The position numbers and the translations under genes are program-made. From Palleronia aestuarii (GTDB lineage Bacteria > Pseudomonadota > Alphaproteobacteria > Rhodobacterales > Rhodobacteraceae): a DNA stretch of 64,000 nucleotides. Positions 33,095-42,361 of this stretch are shown piece after piece; within the stretch, counting starts at the first letter, position 1, and the number at the start of each line of letters is the position of its first letter. The notes under the pieces are model-generated. The model worked only from the letters and a program-made list of their open reading frames with translations, was not told the origin of the DNA and searched no databases. The DNA lies in contig NZ_QKZL01000012.1 in the NCBI RefSeq assembly GCF_003253995.1, positions 32,004 through 96,003 of the forward strand, written 5' to 3'.

Positions 33095-35149
33095 ATGAGC
33101 TACAGGGTCGGGGTCGATATCGGAGGGACCTTCGCGGATTTCTGCGCCGTCGACGAGGCGACGGGGGAGATCGGCACGGTCAAGGTGCTGACCACGCCCG
33201 ACCGCCCGGGGCAGGAGGTCATCGACGGGCTCGGCGCGCTGCACGAGCGGCTGGGAATCGCACCCTCCGACATCTCCTATTTCACCCACGGCACGACCGT
33301 CGGGGTCAACGCGCTCATCATGCGCAAGGGGATCCGGCTCGCGCTCTTCACGACGGAGAACTTCGTCGACGTGCTGGAGCTCGCGCGGCTTAAGATGCCC
33401 GATCCCTACGATCTCCTTTCCGCCCGGCCGGAGCCGCTCGTCACCCGCGATCTCGTCTTCGGCGTGCGCGAGCGGCTGGACGCGCAGGGCGGGATCGTGA
33501 CGCCCCTCGACCGCGACAGCGTGATCGCGGCGGCGGAGGCGGCGCTGGCGCGGGGGGCCGAAGGGGTCGTGCTGTCGTTCCTCCACGCCTACCGCAATCC
33601 CGACCACGAGGCGAAGGCGGCGGAGATCCTCGCGGAGGCGTTTCCCGATCTGCACGTCTTCTGCTCGCACCGGATCCGGCCGATCATCCGGGAATACGAG
33701 CGCACGTCGACCGCCGTCATCCACGGCTACGTACAGCCGCGCGTCTCCTCCTATCTCGGCGCGCTGCAGGAGGCGCTCGGGGGGATCGGCGTCAAGGCTG
33801 CGCCGATGGTGACGAAGTCGAACGGCGGGATCATGTCGGCCGAACTCGGCAAGTCCGCCTGCGTGGAGATGCTGCTGTCGGGGACCGCCGCGGGCGTGAT
33901 GGGCGCGGCCTATGTGGCGGAGGAATGCGGCGCGGGCCGCGTGCTCTCTCTCGACGTAGGCGGGACGAGCGCCGACGTGGCGATCATCCGCGACGGCCGC
34001 CCCGGCTTCGGCTCGGCCGAGACGGTGGGGGATTTTCCGATCTACGTGCCCACCGTCTCCGTCACCTCGATCGGGGAGGGGGGCGGCTCCATCGCGCGCC
34101 TCGACGCGGCGGGCCTTCTCGCCGTCGGTCCCGACAGTGCGGGCTCGCAGCCGGGGCCCGCCGCCTATGGGCGCGGCGGGACGCAGGCCACGATCACCGA
34201 CGCCTTCGTGGCCTCCGGCCTCATCGATCTGGGCGCGCTCGGCTACGGGATGGTCGCGCTCGACGCGGACCGGGCGCGGGCCGCGATCGCACCGCTCGCC
34301 GAAGGGCTCGGACGCAGTGTCGAGGAGACGGCGGAGGGGATCGTGGGCGTCGCCGTATCGGGCATGTACCGCGAGGTGAGCAAGCTCTGCTCGCGACGCG
34401 GGGTCGACGTGCGCGACTTCTCCCTTCTCGCCTTCGGCGGCGGCGGGCCGATGCTCGCGGGGTTCCTCGCCCGCGAGCTCGGCATGGCGGAGGTGATCGT
34501 GCCGCCCGCGCCGGGTGTCCTCTCGGCGCTCGGCGGTCTCACGGCGGAGGTGCGCAACGATTTCACCGCGGTCGCCTATTACGACCTCGCATCCGAGAAC
34601 ATGGGCGATCTCGCCGCCTGCGTGAAACGGCTCGCCGAAACCGCGCGGCACTGGATCGTGGAGGAACAGCGCCACGAGGGCGAGGCGGTCTATCAGGCGG
34701 TCGCGGAGATGCGCTACCGCGGGCAGAGCTTCGAGATCGACGTGCCCCTCGACGCCGCCGCGCTCGAGGCAGGCGATCCGGGCCCGCTGGCGGCGGCGTT
34801 CCATGCGGAGCATCATCGCCTCTACGGCCATGCCGACCCCGAGGCACCGATCCAGATCATCGCGGTCAACATGATCGTGACGGGCCACGCCCCGCGTCCG
34901 CCCCTGCCGCGATCCGGGGAAGTAGTGCGTGATGTGGCACCGGACCGTGCCCTTTCCGTCCATCTCGACGGCGCGCGGCGCGAGATCGCGTTCTACCGCC
35001 GCGATGCGCTCACCGCCGGGGCGCGCTTCGAATGTCCCTGCGTCGTGGCGCAGGACGACACGACGGTGATCGTGCCGCCGGGCTTCTCGGGCCGCGTCGA
35101 CACGTTCGGAAACCTGATCCTGACAAGGGAGCGTCCCGATGCGCACTGA
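33095..35149 (+). CDS. hyuA: HyuA-type hydantoinase/oxoprolinase subunit A (ATP-dependent)
   Basis: ATP-grasping subunit of 684 residues for ATP-dependent opening of cyclic amides such as N-methylhydantoin or 5-oxoproline; acetone carboxylase subunits are also related. Motifs are the actin-like phosphate loops VGVDIGGTFADF at the N-terminus and SLDVGGTSADVAIIRDG mid-protein, YFTHGTTVGVNALIMRKG, and FGGGGPMLAGFLARELG. Length is normal. GGAGAGG precedes the ATG; the 3' end overlaps hyuB by 11 nt, so the subunits are coupled. The true ring substrate is not predictable from sequence. Confidence 0.93.
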   Translation: MSYRVGVDIGGTFADFCAVDEATGEIGTVKVLTTPDRPGQEVIDGLGALHERLGIAPSDISYFTHGTTVGVNALIMRKGIRLALFTTENFVDVLELARLKMPDPYDLLSARPEPLVTRDLVFGVRERLDAQGGIVTPLDRDSVIAAAEAALARGAEGVVLSFLHAYRNPDHEAKAAEILAEAFPDLHVFCSHRIRPIIREYERTSTAVIHGYVQPRVSSYLGALQEALGGIGVKAAPMVTKSNGGIMSAELGKSACVEMLLSGTAAGVMGAAYVAEECGAGRVLSLDVGGTSADVAIIRDGRPGFGSAETVGDFPIYVPTVSVTSIGEGGGSIARLDAAGLLAVGPDSAGSQPGPAAYGRGGTQATITDAFVASGLIDLGALGYGMVALDADRARAAIAPLAEGLGRSVEETAEGIVGVAVSGMYREVSKLCSRRGVDVRDFSLLAFGGGGPMLAGFLARELGMAEVIVPPAPGVLSALGGLTAEVRNDFTAVAYYDLASENMGDLAACVKRLAETARHWIVEEQRHEGEAVYQAVAEMRYRGQSFEIDVPLDAAALEAGDPGPLAAAFHAEHHRLYGHADPEAPIQIIAVNMIVTGHAPRPPLPRSGEVVRDVAPDRALSVHLDGARREIAFYRRDALTAGARFECPCVVAQDDTTVIVPPGFSGRVDTFGNLILTRERPDAH

Positions 35150-37175
35150 TCCCGTCACGTTGCGCGTGCTCGAGAACCACGCCCAGGCGGTCGCCGAGAG
35201 CATGGCCTACACGCTCTTCCGCACCGCGCATTCGACCTTCGTGAAGGAGACGGAGGATTTCACCACCGGTCTCACCACGCCCGCCGGCATGACCTTCGCG
35301 AGCCCCCGCGACCTCGGCGCGACCTGGTTCATCGGGCTCGATTACGCGGGCGTGATCGGCGCGATCGAGGATTACGAGGAGGGCGACATCTGCGTCACCA
35401 ACGACCCCTATAGCGGGTACGTCTGCACGCATACGCCCGACATGCATATCTGGAAGCCGATCTTCTGGGAGGGGCGGATCGTGGCCTTCGCGGTGGGCCA
35501 CATCCACAACACCGACATGGGCGGTGCCGTGCCCGCGAGCCTCTCGCGCGCCAATACCGAGGTTCACCAGGAGGGAATCCGTTTCCGTCCGACGAAACTC
35601 GTGAGCCGCGGGGTAATGAACGAGCAGCTTCTCGAGACGATGCTTCTCAACGTGCGGATGCCGGAGCAGAACCGCGGCGATCTCAACGCGCAGATCGCGG
35701 CGGTCAATACCGGCGAGGCGAAGATGCACGAGATGATCGCCAAGTTCGGCGTCGAGGTCGTGGAGGCCGGGATCGAGGACCTGCTCGATACCGGCGAGGC
35801 GAGATCGCGCGACGTGCTCTCCCGCCTGCCCGACGGGGAATACCGCTTCGTCGACTACCTCGACGAGGATGCGCCGGGCGGCGTGCCGGTGCGGCTCGAG
35901 CTTGCGCTTCGGATCCGCGGCGACGGGGCGGAACTCGACTTCACCGGGTCCGATCCGCAGCTTCAATCGGCGCTCAACATGCCGACCGGCGGCAATTCGC
36001 GCCATATCCTGCTGATGGTAGGGTGGAATTACTGCCTCTACACGCTCGACCCGTCGATCCCGCTCAATGGCGGGCTGCTGCGCCCCGCGGAATGCATCGT
36101 GCCGGAGGGCAGCGTGCTCAACCCGGTCCACCCGGCGGCTGTGGGGATGCGGTCGCTGACCTGCGGGCGGCTTCAGGGCGTGCTGATGGGCGCGTTTCAC
36201 GCCGCCGCCCCCGACCGTCTGCCGGTGGGGGCCGCGGGGGGCGGCGGCATCGTCAACGTCAAGACCTTCGACATCGCCACGGGCCGGATGGCCATGGCCT
36301 CCATCGACCCGGTGGTGGGCGGCGCCGGCGGCTCCGCGCGCGGCGACGGCACGGACGGGTCGGGGGCCAACAGTGGCTTTCTCAAGAACACGCCCGTGGA
36401 GATCAACGAGGTCGAGGTGCCGATCCGCATTCGCCGCTACGGCCTCGTTCAGGATAGCGGCGGCGCGGGACTGGCGCGGGGCGGGCTTGCGACCGAGCTC
36501 GAGCTCGAGATCTTCGCGCCGGACACGGTGGTGACGGCGCGCAACCGCGACCGCACCGTCTTCGCGGCCTGGGGCGGGCAGGGGGGCGGTGCGGGCGCGC
36601 CCTCGACCTTCACCAAGATCGCCCCCGACGGAATCCGGACCGATCTCGGCAATACCGACGTCGTGCGGCTCGAGCCGGGGGAGATCATCAACCTGACCTC
36701 GGGCGGCGGGGCAGGCTGGGGCTTCGCCCACGAGCGCGACGCCGTCCTCGTGGCCCGCGACGTGGCGCGGGGCGCCGTTTCCATCGAGGAAGCGTCGCTC
36801 CGATACGGGGTCGTCCTCGAACCCGACGGGCGCATCGACCTCAACGCAACCGATCATCAACGGGAGAAGATGGCACGGACCGCGAGGATGTCGCCGCCCT
36901 CGACCTACACCTACAACGCGGGCCGCATGGCGTTCGAGGCGATCTGGACCGATGCGAATTACGCGGCCCTTTCCACGGCCCTCGCGCGCGTGCCGGTGCC
37001 CTGGCGCCACTACGTCAAGCGCAGGGTCTTCGCCCATGTCGCACAGCTGTCCGAGCGGCAACGGAGCGGCGACGGTCGCGACGTGGAGGCGGCGATCGCC
37101 CTGGCGGTGGCCGCGATGCCGCAACTCGCGGAGCATCTGCCCGAGTACGCCCCCAGCCGGGACGCGGCGGAATGA
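35139..37175 (+). CDS. hyuB: HyuB-type hydantoinase/oxoprolinase subunit B
   Basis: Partner subunit of 678 residues. Family landmarks are the N-terminal SMAYTLFRTAHSTFVKE, GDICVTNDPYSG, AVGHIHNTDMGG, IRFRPTKLVSRG, and the C-terminal DSGGAGLARGG and LTSGGGAGWG. It has more C-terminal sequence than many HyuB proteins of 550-600 residues. It overlaps hyuA at its start and the following SDR at its end (ATGA), so all three are coupled. Together with HyuA it should hydrolyse a cyclic amide at the cost of ATP, or carboxylate a ketone-like substrate. Confidence 0.92.
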   Translation: MRTDPVTLRVLENHAQAVAESMAYTLFRTAHSTFVKETEDFTTGLTTPAGMTFASPRDLGATWFIGLDYAGVIGAIEDYEEGDICVTNDPYSGYVCTHTPDMHIWKPIFWEGRIVAFAVGHIHNTDMGGAVPASLSRANTEVHQEGIRFRPTKLVSRGVMNEQLLETMLLNVRMPEQNRGDLNAQIAAVNTGEAKMHEMIAKFGVEVVEAGIEDLLDTGEARSRDVLSRLPDGEYRFVDYLDEDAPGGVPVRLELALRIRGDGAELDFTGSDPQLQSALNMPTGGNSRHILLMVGWNYCLYTLDPSIPLNGGLLRPAECIVPEGSVLNPVHPAAVGMRSLTCGRLQGVLMGAFHAAAPDRLPVGAAGGGGIVNVKTFDIATGRMAMASIDPVVGGAGGSARGDGTDGSGANSGFLKNTPVEINEVEVPIRIRRYGLVQDSGGAGLARGGLATELELEIFAPDTVVTARNRDRTVFAAWGGQGGGAGAPSTFTKIAPDGIRTDLGNTDVVRLEPGEIINLTSGGGAGWGFAHERDAVLVARDVARGAVSIEEASLRYGVVLEPDGRIDLNATDHQREKMARTARMSPPSTYTYNAGRMAFEAIWTDANYAALSTALARVPVPWRHYVKRRVFAHVAQLSERQRSGDGRDVEAAIALAVAAMPQLAEHLPEYAPSRDAAE

Positions 37176-37927
37176 TGCGCCTAGACCTGATCCCGGGCGA
37201 TGTCCTCGTCACCGGCGCCGCCCGCGGCATCGGGGCGGCGATCGTCGGAGGCGCGCTCGCGGCCGGCGCGCGGGTGCTCGCCCTCGATATCGATGCGGCG
37301 GGGCTCGACGAACTCGCGCGCATCCATCCGGGCGGCGCGCTCGAGACCGCCTCCCTCGATCTCGCGGATCGCGGCGCGGTGGAGGCGCTCTGCGCGGATC
37401 GCGGGATCGGCGTCCTGATCCATGCCGCGGGGGGCGTGCGCGGGCAGCGACCAAAGCCGCTCGAGGAGGTCGAGGACGACGAATGGCAGGCGATCTTCGA
37501 TGCCAACGTCACCGGCGCTCTCAACCTCGCGCGCGCGCTCGCGCCGGGAATGAAGGCGCGGGGAGAAGGGCGGATCGTCACGATCACTTCAGGCGCGGGA
37601 TTGAGGCCGAGCCTCACTGGCATCCAGGCCTATTGCGCGTCCAAGCACGCGCTCGTGGGCCTGACGCGCCAGCTGGCGCTGGAATTCGGACCGCACGGGA
37701 TCACCGTCAATTCAGTGGCGCCGGGCTTCCTGCGCACGAGCCCCGATTACGAGCGGCAATGGGAGGGCTACGGTCCCGAGGGCCAGCGCCGGCTCGTCGA
37801 GGGGATCGCGCTCCGCCGTCTCGGCACGGCCGAGGATATCGCCCATGCCTGCCTGTTCCTCGCCTCCCGGCAGGCGGGCTTCATCACCGGGCAGGTCCTG
37901 CCCGTCACCGGACACCCGTTTCCCTGA
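37172..37927 (+). CDS. SDR family oxidoreductase (hyu operon)
   Basis: A 251-residue short-chain dehydrogenase with VTGAARGIGAAIV, the acidic LALDIDAAG suggesting NAD(H), ITSGAG carrying the catalytic Ser, and YCASKHALVGL for YxxxK. The variable loop (FLRTSPDYERQWEGYGPEG) is distinctive. It overlaps hyuB by four bases and precedes the deacetylase-fold hydrolase by 11 nt. It may act on the ring-opened product or on a hydroxyl next to the ring. Confidence 0.92.
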   Translation: MMRLDLIPGDVLVTGAARGIGAAIVGGALAAGARVLALDIDAAGLDELARIHPGGALETASLDLADRGAVEALCADRGIGVLIHAAGGVRGQRPKPLEEVEDDEWQAIFDANVTGALNLARALAPGMKARGEGRIVTITSGAGLRPSLTGIQAYCASKHALVGLTRQLALEFGPHGITVNSVAPGFLRTSPDYERQWEGYGPEGQRRLVEGIALRRLGTAEDIAHACLFLASRQAGFITGQVLPVTGHPFP

Positions 37928-37938
37928 AGGAGAGCCCG

Positions 37939-38829
37939 ATGAGCACAGAACAGGAACCCTGGCAATGGGACGAGGCGATCTGGCGCGGCAAGGTCGACCG
38001 CGTGCGTGCCGGCGCCGCCCTCCGCCCCGACTCCTGGCCGGAGGGAAAGCGGTGCGCCGTCGCGCTTTCGTTCGACGTGGATCACGAGACCAACGAGTTG
38101 CGCGATGGCGGCCACTCCATCGGCGCGATGAGCCGGGGCCAGTACGGCAACCGCCAAGGCATCCCGCGCATCCTCGACATTCTCGACCGTCACGGAATTC
38201 CCGCGAGCTTCTACGTCCCCGCGGTCGTCGCGATGCTCTATCCCGACGAGGCGCGGTCCTTCGTCGACAAGGGCCACGAGGTCGGCATCCATGGCTGGAT
38301 CCACGAGCGCAACTCCGTCCTGCCGCCCGAGGCGGAACGGGATCTGCAGATGCGCTCCGCCGACACGCTAGAACGGATCTGCGGCGCGCGTCCCGTGGGT
38401 ATCCGCACGCCGTCCTGGGATTTCTCCCACACCACGCTCGAGATCACGCGCGACATGGGGCTTCTCTACGACAGCTCTCTCATGGCGGATGTCGATTGCT
38501 ACCGCCTGCTGCTCGACGGGGCCGATACGGGCGTGGTGGAGCTGCCGGTGGAATGGATCCGCGACGACGCGGTCTACTTCAACATGAACCGGTATTCCGC
38601 GCTGCGCCCCTATACCCCGCCTGCGGCCGTGCTCGACATCTTCTGGCGCGAGTTCGAGGCGGCACGTGACGAAGGGGGCATCTTCCAGCTCACGATGCAT
38701 CCCCACATGATCGGCTACCGCTCGCGGATCTGGATCCTCGAGGAGCTCGTGCGGCGCATGAAGGAGACGGACGAATGCTGGTTCGCGACCCATGCCGACA
38801 TCGTCGCCCATGCGGCCGGAGCGGCTTGA
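37939..38829 (+). CDS. polysaccharide-deacetylase-fold hydrolase, PuuE/cyclic-amide type
   Basis: A 296-residue cytoplasmic protein of the NodB/CE4 fold. Metal and catalytic residues are placed as in the family: Asp in ALSFDVDHE (D46/D48), the HxxxH of GIHGWIHER (H117, H121) and RTPSWDFS (R155-W159). It lacks a signal peptide and keeps the long loops of allantoinase PuuE and related cyclic-amide hydrolases rather than chitin or peptidoglycan deacetylases. Its position between hyuAB and a Dpp importer fits hydrolysis of an imported ring amide. An AAGGAG SD supports the start. Confidence 0.85.
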   Translation: MSTEQEPWQWDEAIWRGKVDRVRAGAALRPDSWPEGKRCAVALSFDVDHETNELRDGGHSIGAMSRGQYGNRQGIPRILDILDRHGIPASFYVPAVVAMLYPDEARSFVDKGHEVGIHGWIHERNSVLPPEAERDLQMRSADTLERICGARPVGIRTPSWDFSHTTLEITRDMGLLYDSSLMADVDCYRLLLDGADTGVVELPVEWIRDDAVYFNMNRYSALRPYTPPAAVLDIFWREFEAARDEGGIFQLTMHPHMIGYRSRIWILEELVRRMKETDECWFATHADIVAHAAGAA

Positions 38830-38836
38830 GAGAGGT

Positions 38837-38855
38837 GCGGGCGTCCGCCGCCCGC
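38837..38855 (+). promoter_or_regulatory. hairpin before the binding-protein gene
   Basis: GCGGGCG (38837-38843) pairs with CGCCCGC (38849-38855) around a 5-nt loop, in the 66-nt gap between the hydrolase and binding-protein genes. No T-run follows; it may be an mRNA processing or pausing site. Confidence 0.45.
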
Positions 38856-38895
38856 GTCCAATAAGAAGATAACAACCCCGACAGTGGAGACAGAT

Positions 38896-40452
38896 ATGAG
38901 ATACACGGCCATCGCGTTCGCCTCCGCCCTCGCCTTGGGCGTCCCCGCGGCAGTCGAGGCGCAGTCGCGCTACGTCCACGCAAACAATTCCGCCTACGAC
39001 ACGCTCGATCCGCATACGGTCTTCGACGTCGCCCGCGTCGCGACCCGGCTCAATTTCTACGATGGGCTCTATCGCTGGGTGGACAACCCGCCCGAACTCA
39101 TTCCGTGGCTCGCGACGGAGCATACCGTCTCCGAGGACGGTCTGACCTGGACCTTTACCCTGCGCGACGACGTGGCCTTCCACGACGGCACGATGATGAC
39201 CGCCGAGGACGTGGTCTATTCGATGGAGCGGATGCTGGCACTCGCGAGCGGCGCGGGCGCGCTCTTCCAGCCAATGCTCGAGCCGGGCGCCACGCAGGCG
39301 GTGGACGAGCACACCGTCTCCTTCACGCTCAAGGAGCCCTCGGCCATCTTCGCCTCCCTCGTTCCGGACATCCTCGTCGTCAATTCGGCGCTCTTGAAGG
39401 AGAACGAGGTCGACGACGATTGGGGGCAGGCCTATCTCACCGACAACGTCGCGGGCTCCGGCTCCTACATCCTCCAGCGCTACGATCCCGCGATCGGCTT
39501 CATAGGGGAACGCAACGCGGATCATTTCGCGGGCTGGGGCGAGCGGTATTACGACGAGATCGAGTTCCGCACCGTGCTGGAGACCAATACCCGTATCCAG
39601 GGATTGATGCGCGGCGATTACCAGGGCCTCGACGGTTATCTCGCCCCCGACCAGGTGAAGCGGCTTCGTTCCGACGAGGACGTTCAGATCCTCGAGGAAG
39701 AGTCGATGCGCGTCTATCACATCGCCATGCATAACGGGCGCCCGCCGCTCGACGACCTGAACTTCCGCATGGCGATGAACCATGCCTTCGACTACGAGGG
39801 CTACATCAACGCGATCATGCAGGGCACGGTCGTGCGCAATCCCACGATCGTTCCCGGCAACCTCTGGGGCGTACCGGACGTGGCGGGCTACGAGTTCGAC
39901 CTCGAGAAGGCGCAGGAATATCTTGACGCATACAAGGCCGAGCATGGCGACGATATCCGTACGCTGAACATCGGCACGCTCGCAGGCTTTGCGGAGACCG
40001 AGCAGGCCGCGGCACTGATGCAGAACGGCCTTGCGCAGCTCGGCATCGACGTGGAGATCGCGAGCGCACCCTGGCCGGTGATCTCGTCCAACATGCGCAA
40101 TCCCGAGACGATGCCCGACATGGTCCCTTACTGGAAGAGCACCTACTACGCCGACCCGAACAACTGGATCGGGGAGCAGTACGGCTCGCGCTACGCGCCG
40201 ACGCGCAACGTCTCGGATTACCACAACGCGGAGGTGGACAAGCGGCTGGAAGAAGCACTCCTGACCACCGACCAGGAGGAGCGGGACCGGCTCTACAAGG
40301 AGGCGGGGCAGATCGTCTACGACGATGCCGCGGGGATCTGGATCTACAATACCAAGTGGTATGGGCCCTATGCCGACAGCGTCGAGGGCATCCGCTTCTC
40401 GCCCGTGGGCAACGGGCAGGACATGCGGTGGGCCTATCCCGCCGAGGAGTGA
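38896..40452 (+). CDS. Dpp/Opp-type ABC importer substrate-binding protein (family 5), operon 1
   Basis: Periplasmic binding protein of 518 residues with a Sec signal peptide (cleavage likely at VEA-QS). Family-5 landmarks are AYDTLDPHTVFDVAR, LYRWVDNPPELIPWLATEH, TWTFTLRDDVAFHDGT and VYSMERML. The start at MRYTAIAF follows GGAG; a GTG four codons earlier lacks an SD. It should present peptides or amide-type solutes to the permeases that follow. A 10-bp hairpin stands just after the stop. Confidence 0.93.
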   Translation: MRYTAIAFASALALGVPAAVEAQSRYVHANNSAYDTLDPHTVFDVARVATRLNFYDGLYRWVDNPPELIPWLATEHTVSEDGLTWTFTLRDDVAFHDGTMMTAEDVVYSMERMLALASGAGALFQPMLEPGATQAVDEHTVSFTLKEPSAIFASLVPDILVVNSALLKENEVDDDWGQAYLTDNVAGSGSYILQRYDPAIGFIGERNADHFAGWGERYYDEIEFRTVLETNTRIQGLMRGDYQGLDGYLAPDQVKRLRSDEDVQILEEESMRVYHIAMHNGRPPLDDLNFRMAMNHAFDYEGYINAIMQGTVVRNPTIVPGNLWGVPDVAGYEFDLEKAQEYLDAYKAEHGDDIRTLNIGTLAGFAETEQAAALMQNGLAQLGIDVEIASAPWPVISSNMRNPETMPDMVPYWKSTYYADPNNWIGEQYGSRYAPTRNVSDYHNAEVDKRLEEALLTTDQEERDRLYKEAGQIVYDDAAGIWIYNTKWYGPYADSVEGIRFSPVGNGQDMRWAYPAEE

Positions 40453-40462
40453 TCCGGTCATG

Positions 40463-40492
40463 CCCGCGGCGCTGCGCCCGCGCCGCGGGTTT
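40463..40492 (+). terminator. strong hairpin between the binding-protein and permease genes (attenuator-like), operon 1
   Basis: CCCGCGGCGC (40463-40472) and GCGCCGCGGG (40480-40489) pair perfectly around a 7-nt loop and are followed by TTTCC. Likely a partial terminator or RNA-stabilising element that keeps binding protein in excess over permease. Confidence 0.65.
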
Positions 40493-40520
40493 CCTTCCCC
40501 CCGAATGACGGAGACACGCC

Positions 40521-41525
40521 ATGCGCCGCGTTGAACTCGTGCTGTCCCGACTCGTCTGGTTCGTGCCCACACTTTTGGGACTGATCATCGTCGTCTTCCT
40601 GATCTCGAACGTGGTCCCGACCGACCCCGCCCGGATCGTCGCGGGCGAGAACGCCACGCAGGCGCAGATCGACGCGCTGCGCGAGCAGATGGGGTTGAAC
40701 GAGCCGCTCATCGTGCAGTTCGGCATCTATCTGCGCGACCTCGTGACGGGGGATATGGGGCGTTCGCTCTATACCCAGCGGGAGATCTCCTCCGACCTTC
40801 TCCACAGGTTGCCCGCGACGCTGGAGCTGACCTTCGCCGCCATGATCCTGGCCATCGGCCTTGGCGTGCCGCTGGGCGTGATCTCCGCGATCCGCCGCAA
40901 TTCGCTCACCGACCAGATCCTCCGGCTCTTGTCGATCTCGGGCCTCGCGGTCGCGAGTTTCTGGCTCGCGATGGAGTTGCAGATGTATTTCTCCACCCGC
41001 CTCGGCTGGACTCCGCTCAACGGCCGCATCTCGGGCTTCGGGCCCGAGAACATCACCGGCTTCGTGGTGATCGACTCGATCCTGCAGGGCGATTGGGCCT
41101 CGCTGAAGAGCGCGTTGAGCCACCTGATCCTGCCCGCGATCACCCTTTCGCTGCCCGCCGCGGCGACACTCGTGCGCTTCACCCGTGCGGGCGTGCTCGA
41201 GGTCGTGAACTCGAACTTCGTCCTCTACGAGACGGCGATGGGCTTTCCGCGATCGCTCATCGTCTGGAAATACGTGCTCAGGAACGCCCTGATCTCCACG
41301 GTGACGCAGATCGGCCTCGTCTTCGGCACGCTCTTCGCGGGCGCGGTCGTGGTCGAGGCGGTGTTCGACTGGCCGGGCCTCGGCACCTACGCGGTGCAGT
41401 CGATCCTGCAATCGGACACCAAGGCGATCCTCGGCTTCTCGATCCTCGTGGGCGTGGTCTTCATCGTCATCAATCTCCTCGTCGACATCGTTCATACCTT
41501 CATCGACCCGCGGGTGCTGAAATGA
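40521..41525 (+). CDS. DppB-type ABC importer permease, operon 1
   Basis: Inner-membrane permease of 334 residues. It has the N-terminal helix VPTLLGLIIVVFLISNVVP, the periplasmic GLNEPLIVQFGIYLRDLVTG loop, LPATLELTFAAMILAIGLGV, and the C-terminal coupling region VLRNALISTVTQIGL with EAVFDWPGLGTYAVQSI, all typical of DppB/OppB. It ends in a four-base overlap with the next permease. Confidence 0.94.
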   Translation: MRRVELVLSRLVWFVPTLLGLIIVVFLISNVVPTDPARIVAGENATQAQIDALREQMGLNEPLIVQFGIYLRDLVTGDMGRSLYTQREISSDLLHRLPATLELTFAAMILAIGLGVPLGVISAIRRNSLTDQILRLLSISGLAVASFWLAMELQMYFSTRLGWTPLNGRISGFGPENITGFVVIDSILQGDWASLKSALSHLILPAITLSLPAAATLVRFTRAGVLEVVNSNFVLYETAMGFPRSLIVWKYVLRNALISTVTQIGLVFGTLFAGAVVVEAVFDWPGLGTYAVQSILQSDTKAILGFSILVGVVFIVINLLVDIVHTFIDPRVLK

Positions 41526-42361
41526 GCCTTTTCGGACGCCTCATGCGTGACCGCGCCGCGGCCATCGGCACGCTCATCATCGGCGTGCTCGTCCTCGTCG
41601 CGATCTTCGCGCCCTGGCTCGCGCCCTATCCCGAGGACGTCGCGGCGTTCCACCTGACCGATCGCCTGCAGCCGCCCTCGGCGGAGCACTGGTTCGGCAC
41701 CGACCGGATGGGAAGCGACGTGTTCAGTCGGATCCTCTTCGGCGCGCGGATTACAATCACCATCGCGGTGATCGCGGTGGGCGTGTCGGTTGCGATCGGC
41801 GTGCCAATCGGGCTCGTCGCGGGCTATTACGGGCGCTTCACCGGCGGCGTGCTGATGCGAACCTCTGACGTGTTCCTCGCCGTGCCGCAGATCGTCCTCG
41901 CGATCGCCATCGCCCAGACGTTGGGCCCCTCGGTCGAAAACGTGATCCTCGCCCTTTCGCTGACCTACTGGCCATTCTGGGCCCGGCTCGTCTATGCGGA
42001 GACGCGCGCGCTCAAGGGCCAGACCTTCGTGGAGGCGGCGCAGGCGCTCGGGGCCTCTGACCTCCGCGTCATGGTGCTCCACATCCTGCCCAACACGCTG
42101 TCGGCCATCATTGTGCGGACCTCCATCGGGATGGGCGCGACGATCCTCACCGCGGCGGCGCTGGGATTCCTCGGCCTCGGCGCGCCGCCCCCCGCGCCCG
42201 AATGGGGTCGCACGATCTCCGAGGCGCGGGAATTCCTACCGGAGGCATGGTGGTACGCGGCCGCACCGGGCCTCGCGATCTTCCTCGTCGTGATGGGCTT
42301 CAACCTCCTCGGCGACGGGCTTCGCGACGTGCTCGATCCGAAGCTCAGAAAGGGACGGTGA
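41522..42361 (+). CDS. DppC-type ABC importer permease, operon 1
   Basis: Second permease, 279 residues: N-terminal helix AIGTLIIGVLVLVAIFAPWL, HWFGTDRMGSDVFSRILFGA, and the EAA-like coupling loop EAAQALGASDLRVMVLHILP. Pairs with the DppB-type protein to form the channel. ATG overlaps the previous stop; its own TGA shares one base with the next ATG. Confidence 0.94.
   Translation: MSLFGRLMRDRAAAIGTLIIGVLVLVAIFAPWLAPYPEDVAAFHLTDRLQPPSAEHWFGTDRMGSDVFSRILFGARITITIAVIAVGVSVAIGVPIGLVAGYYGRFTGGVLMRTSDVFLAVPQIVLAIAIAQTLGPSVENVILALSLTYWPFWARLVYAETRALKGQTFVEAAQALGASDLRVMVLHILPNTLSAIIVRTSIGMGATILTAAALGFLGLGAPPPAPEWGRTISEAREFLPEAWWYAAAPGLAIFLVVMGFNLLGDGLRDVLDPKLRKGR

Noticed and set aside
33038..37136. 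Two 700-codon frames antisense to hyuA and hyuB
   Set aside because: No family similarity; they exist only because stops are rare in GC-rich antisense frames.
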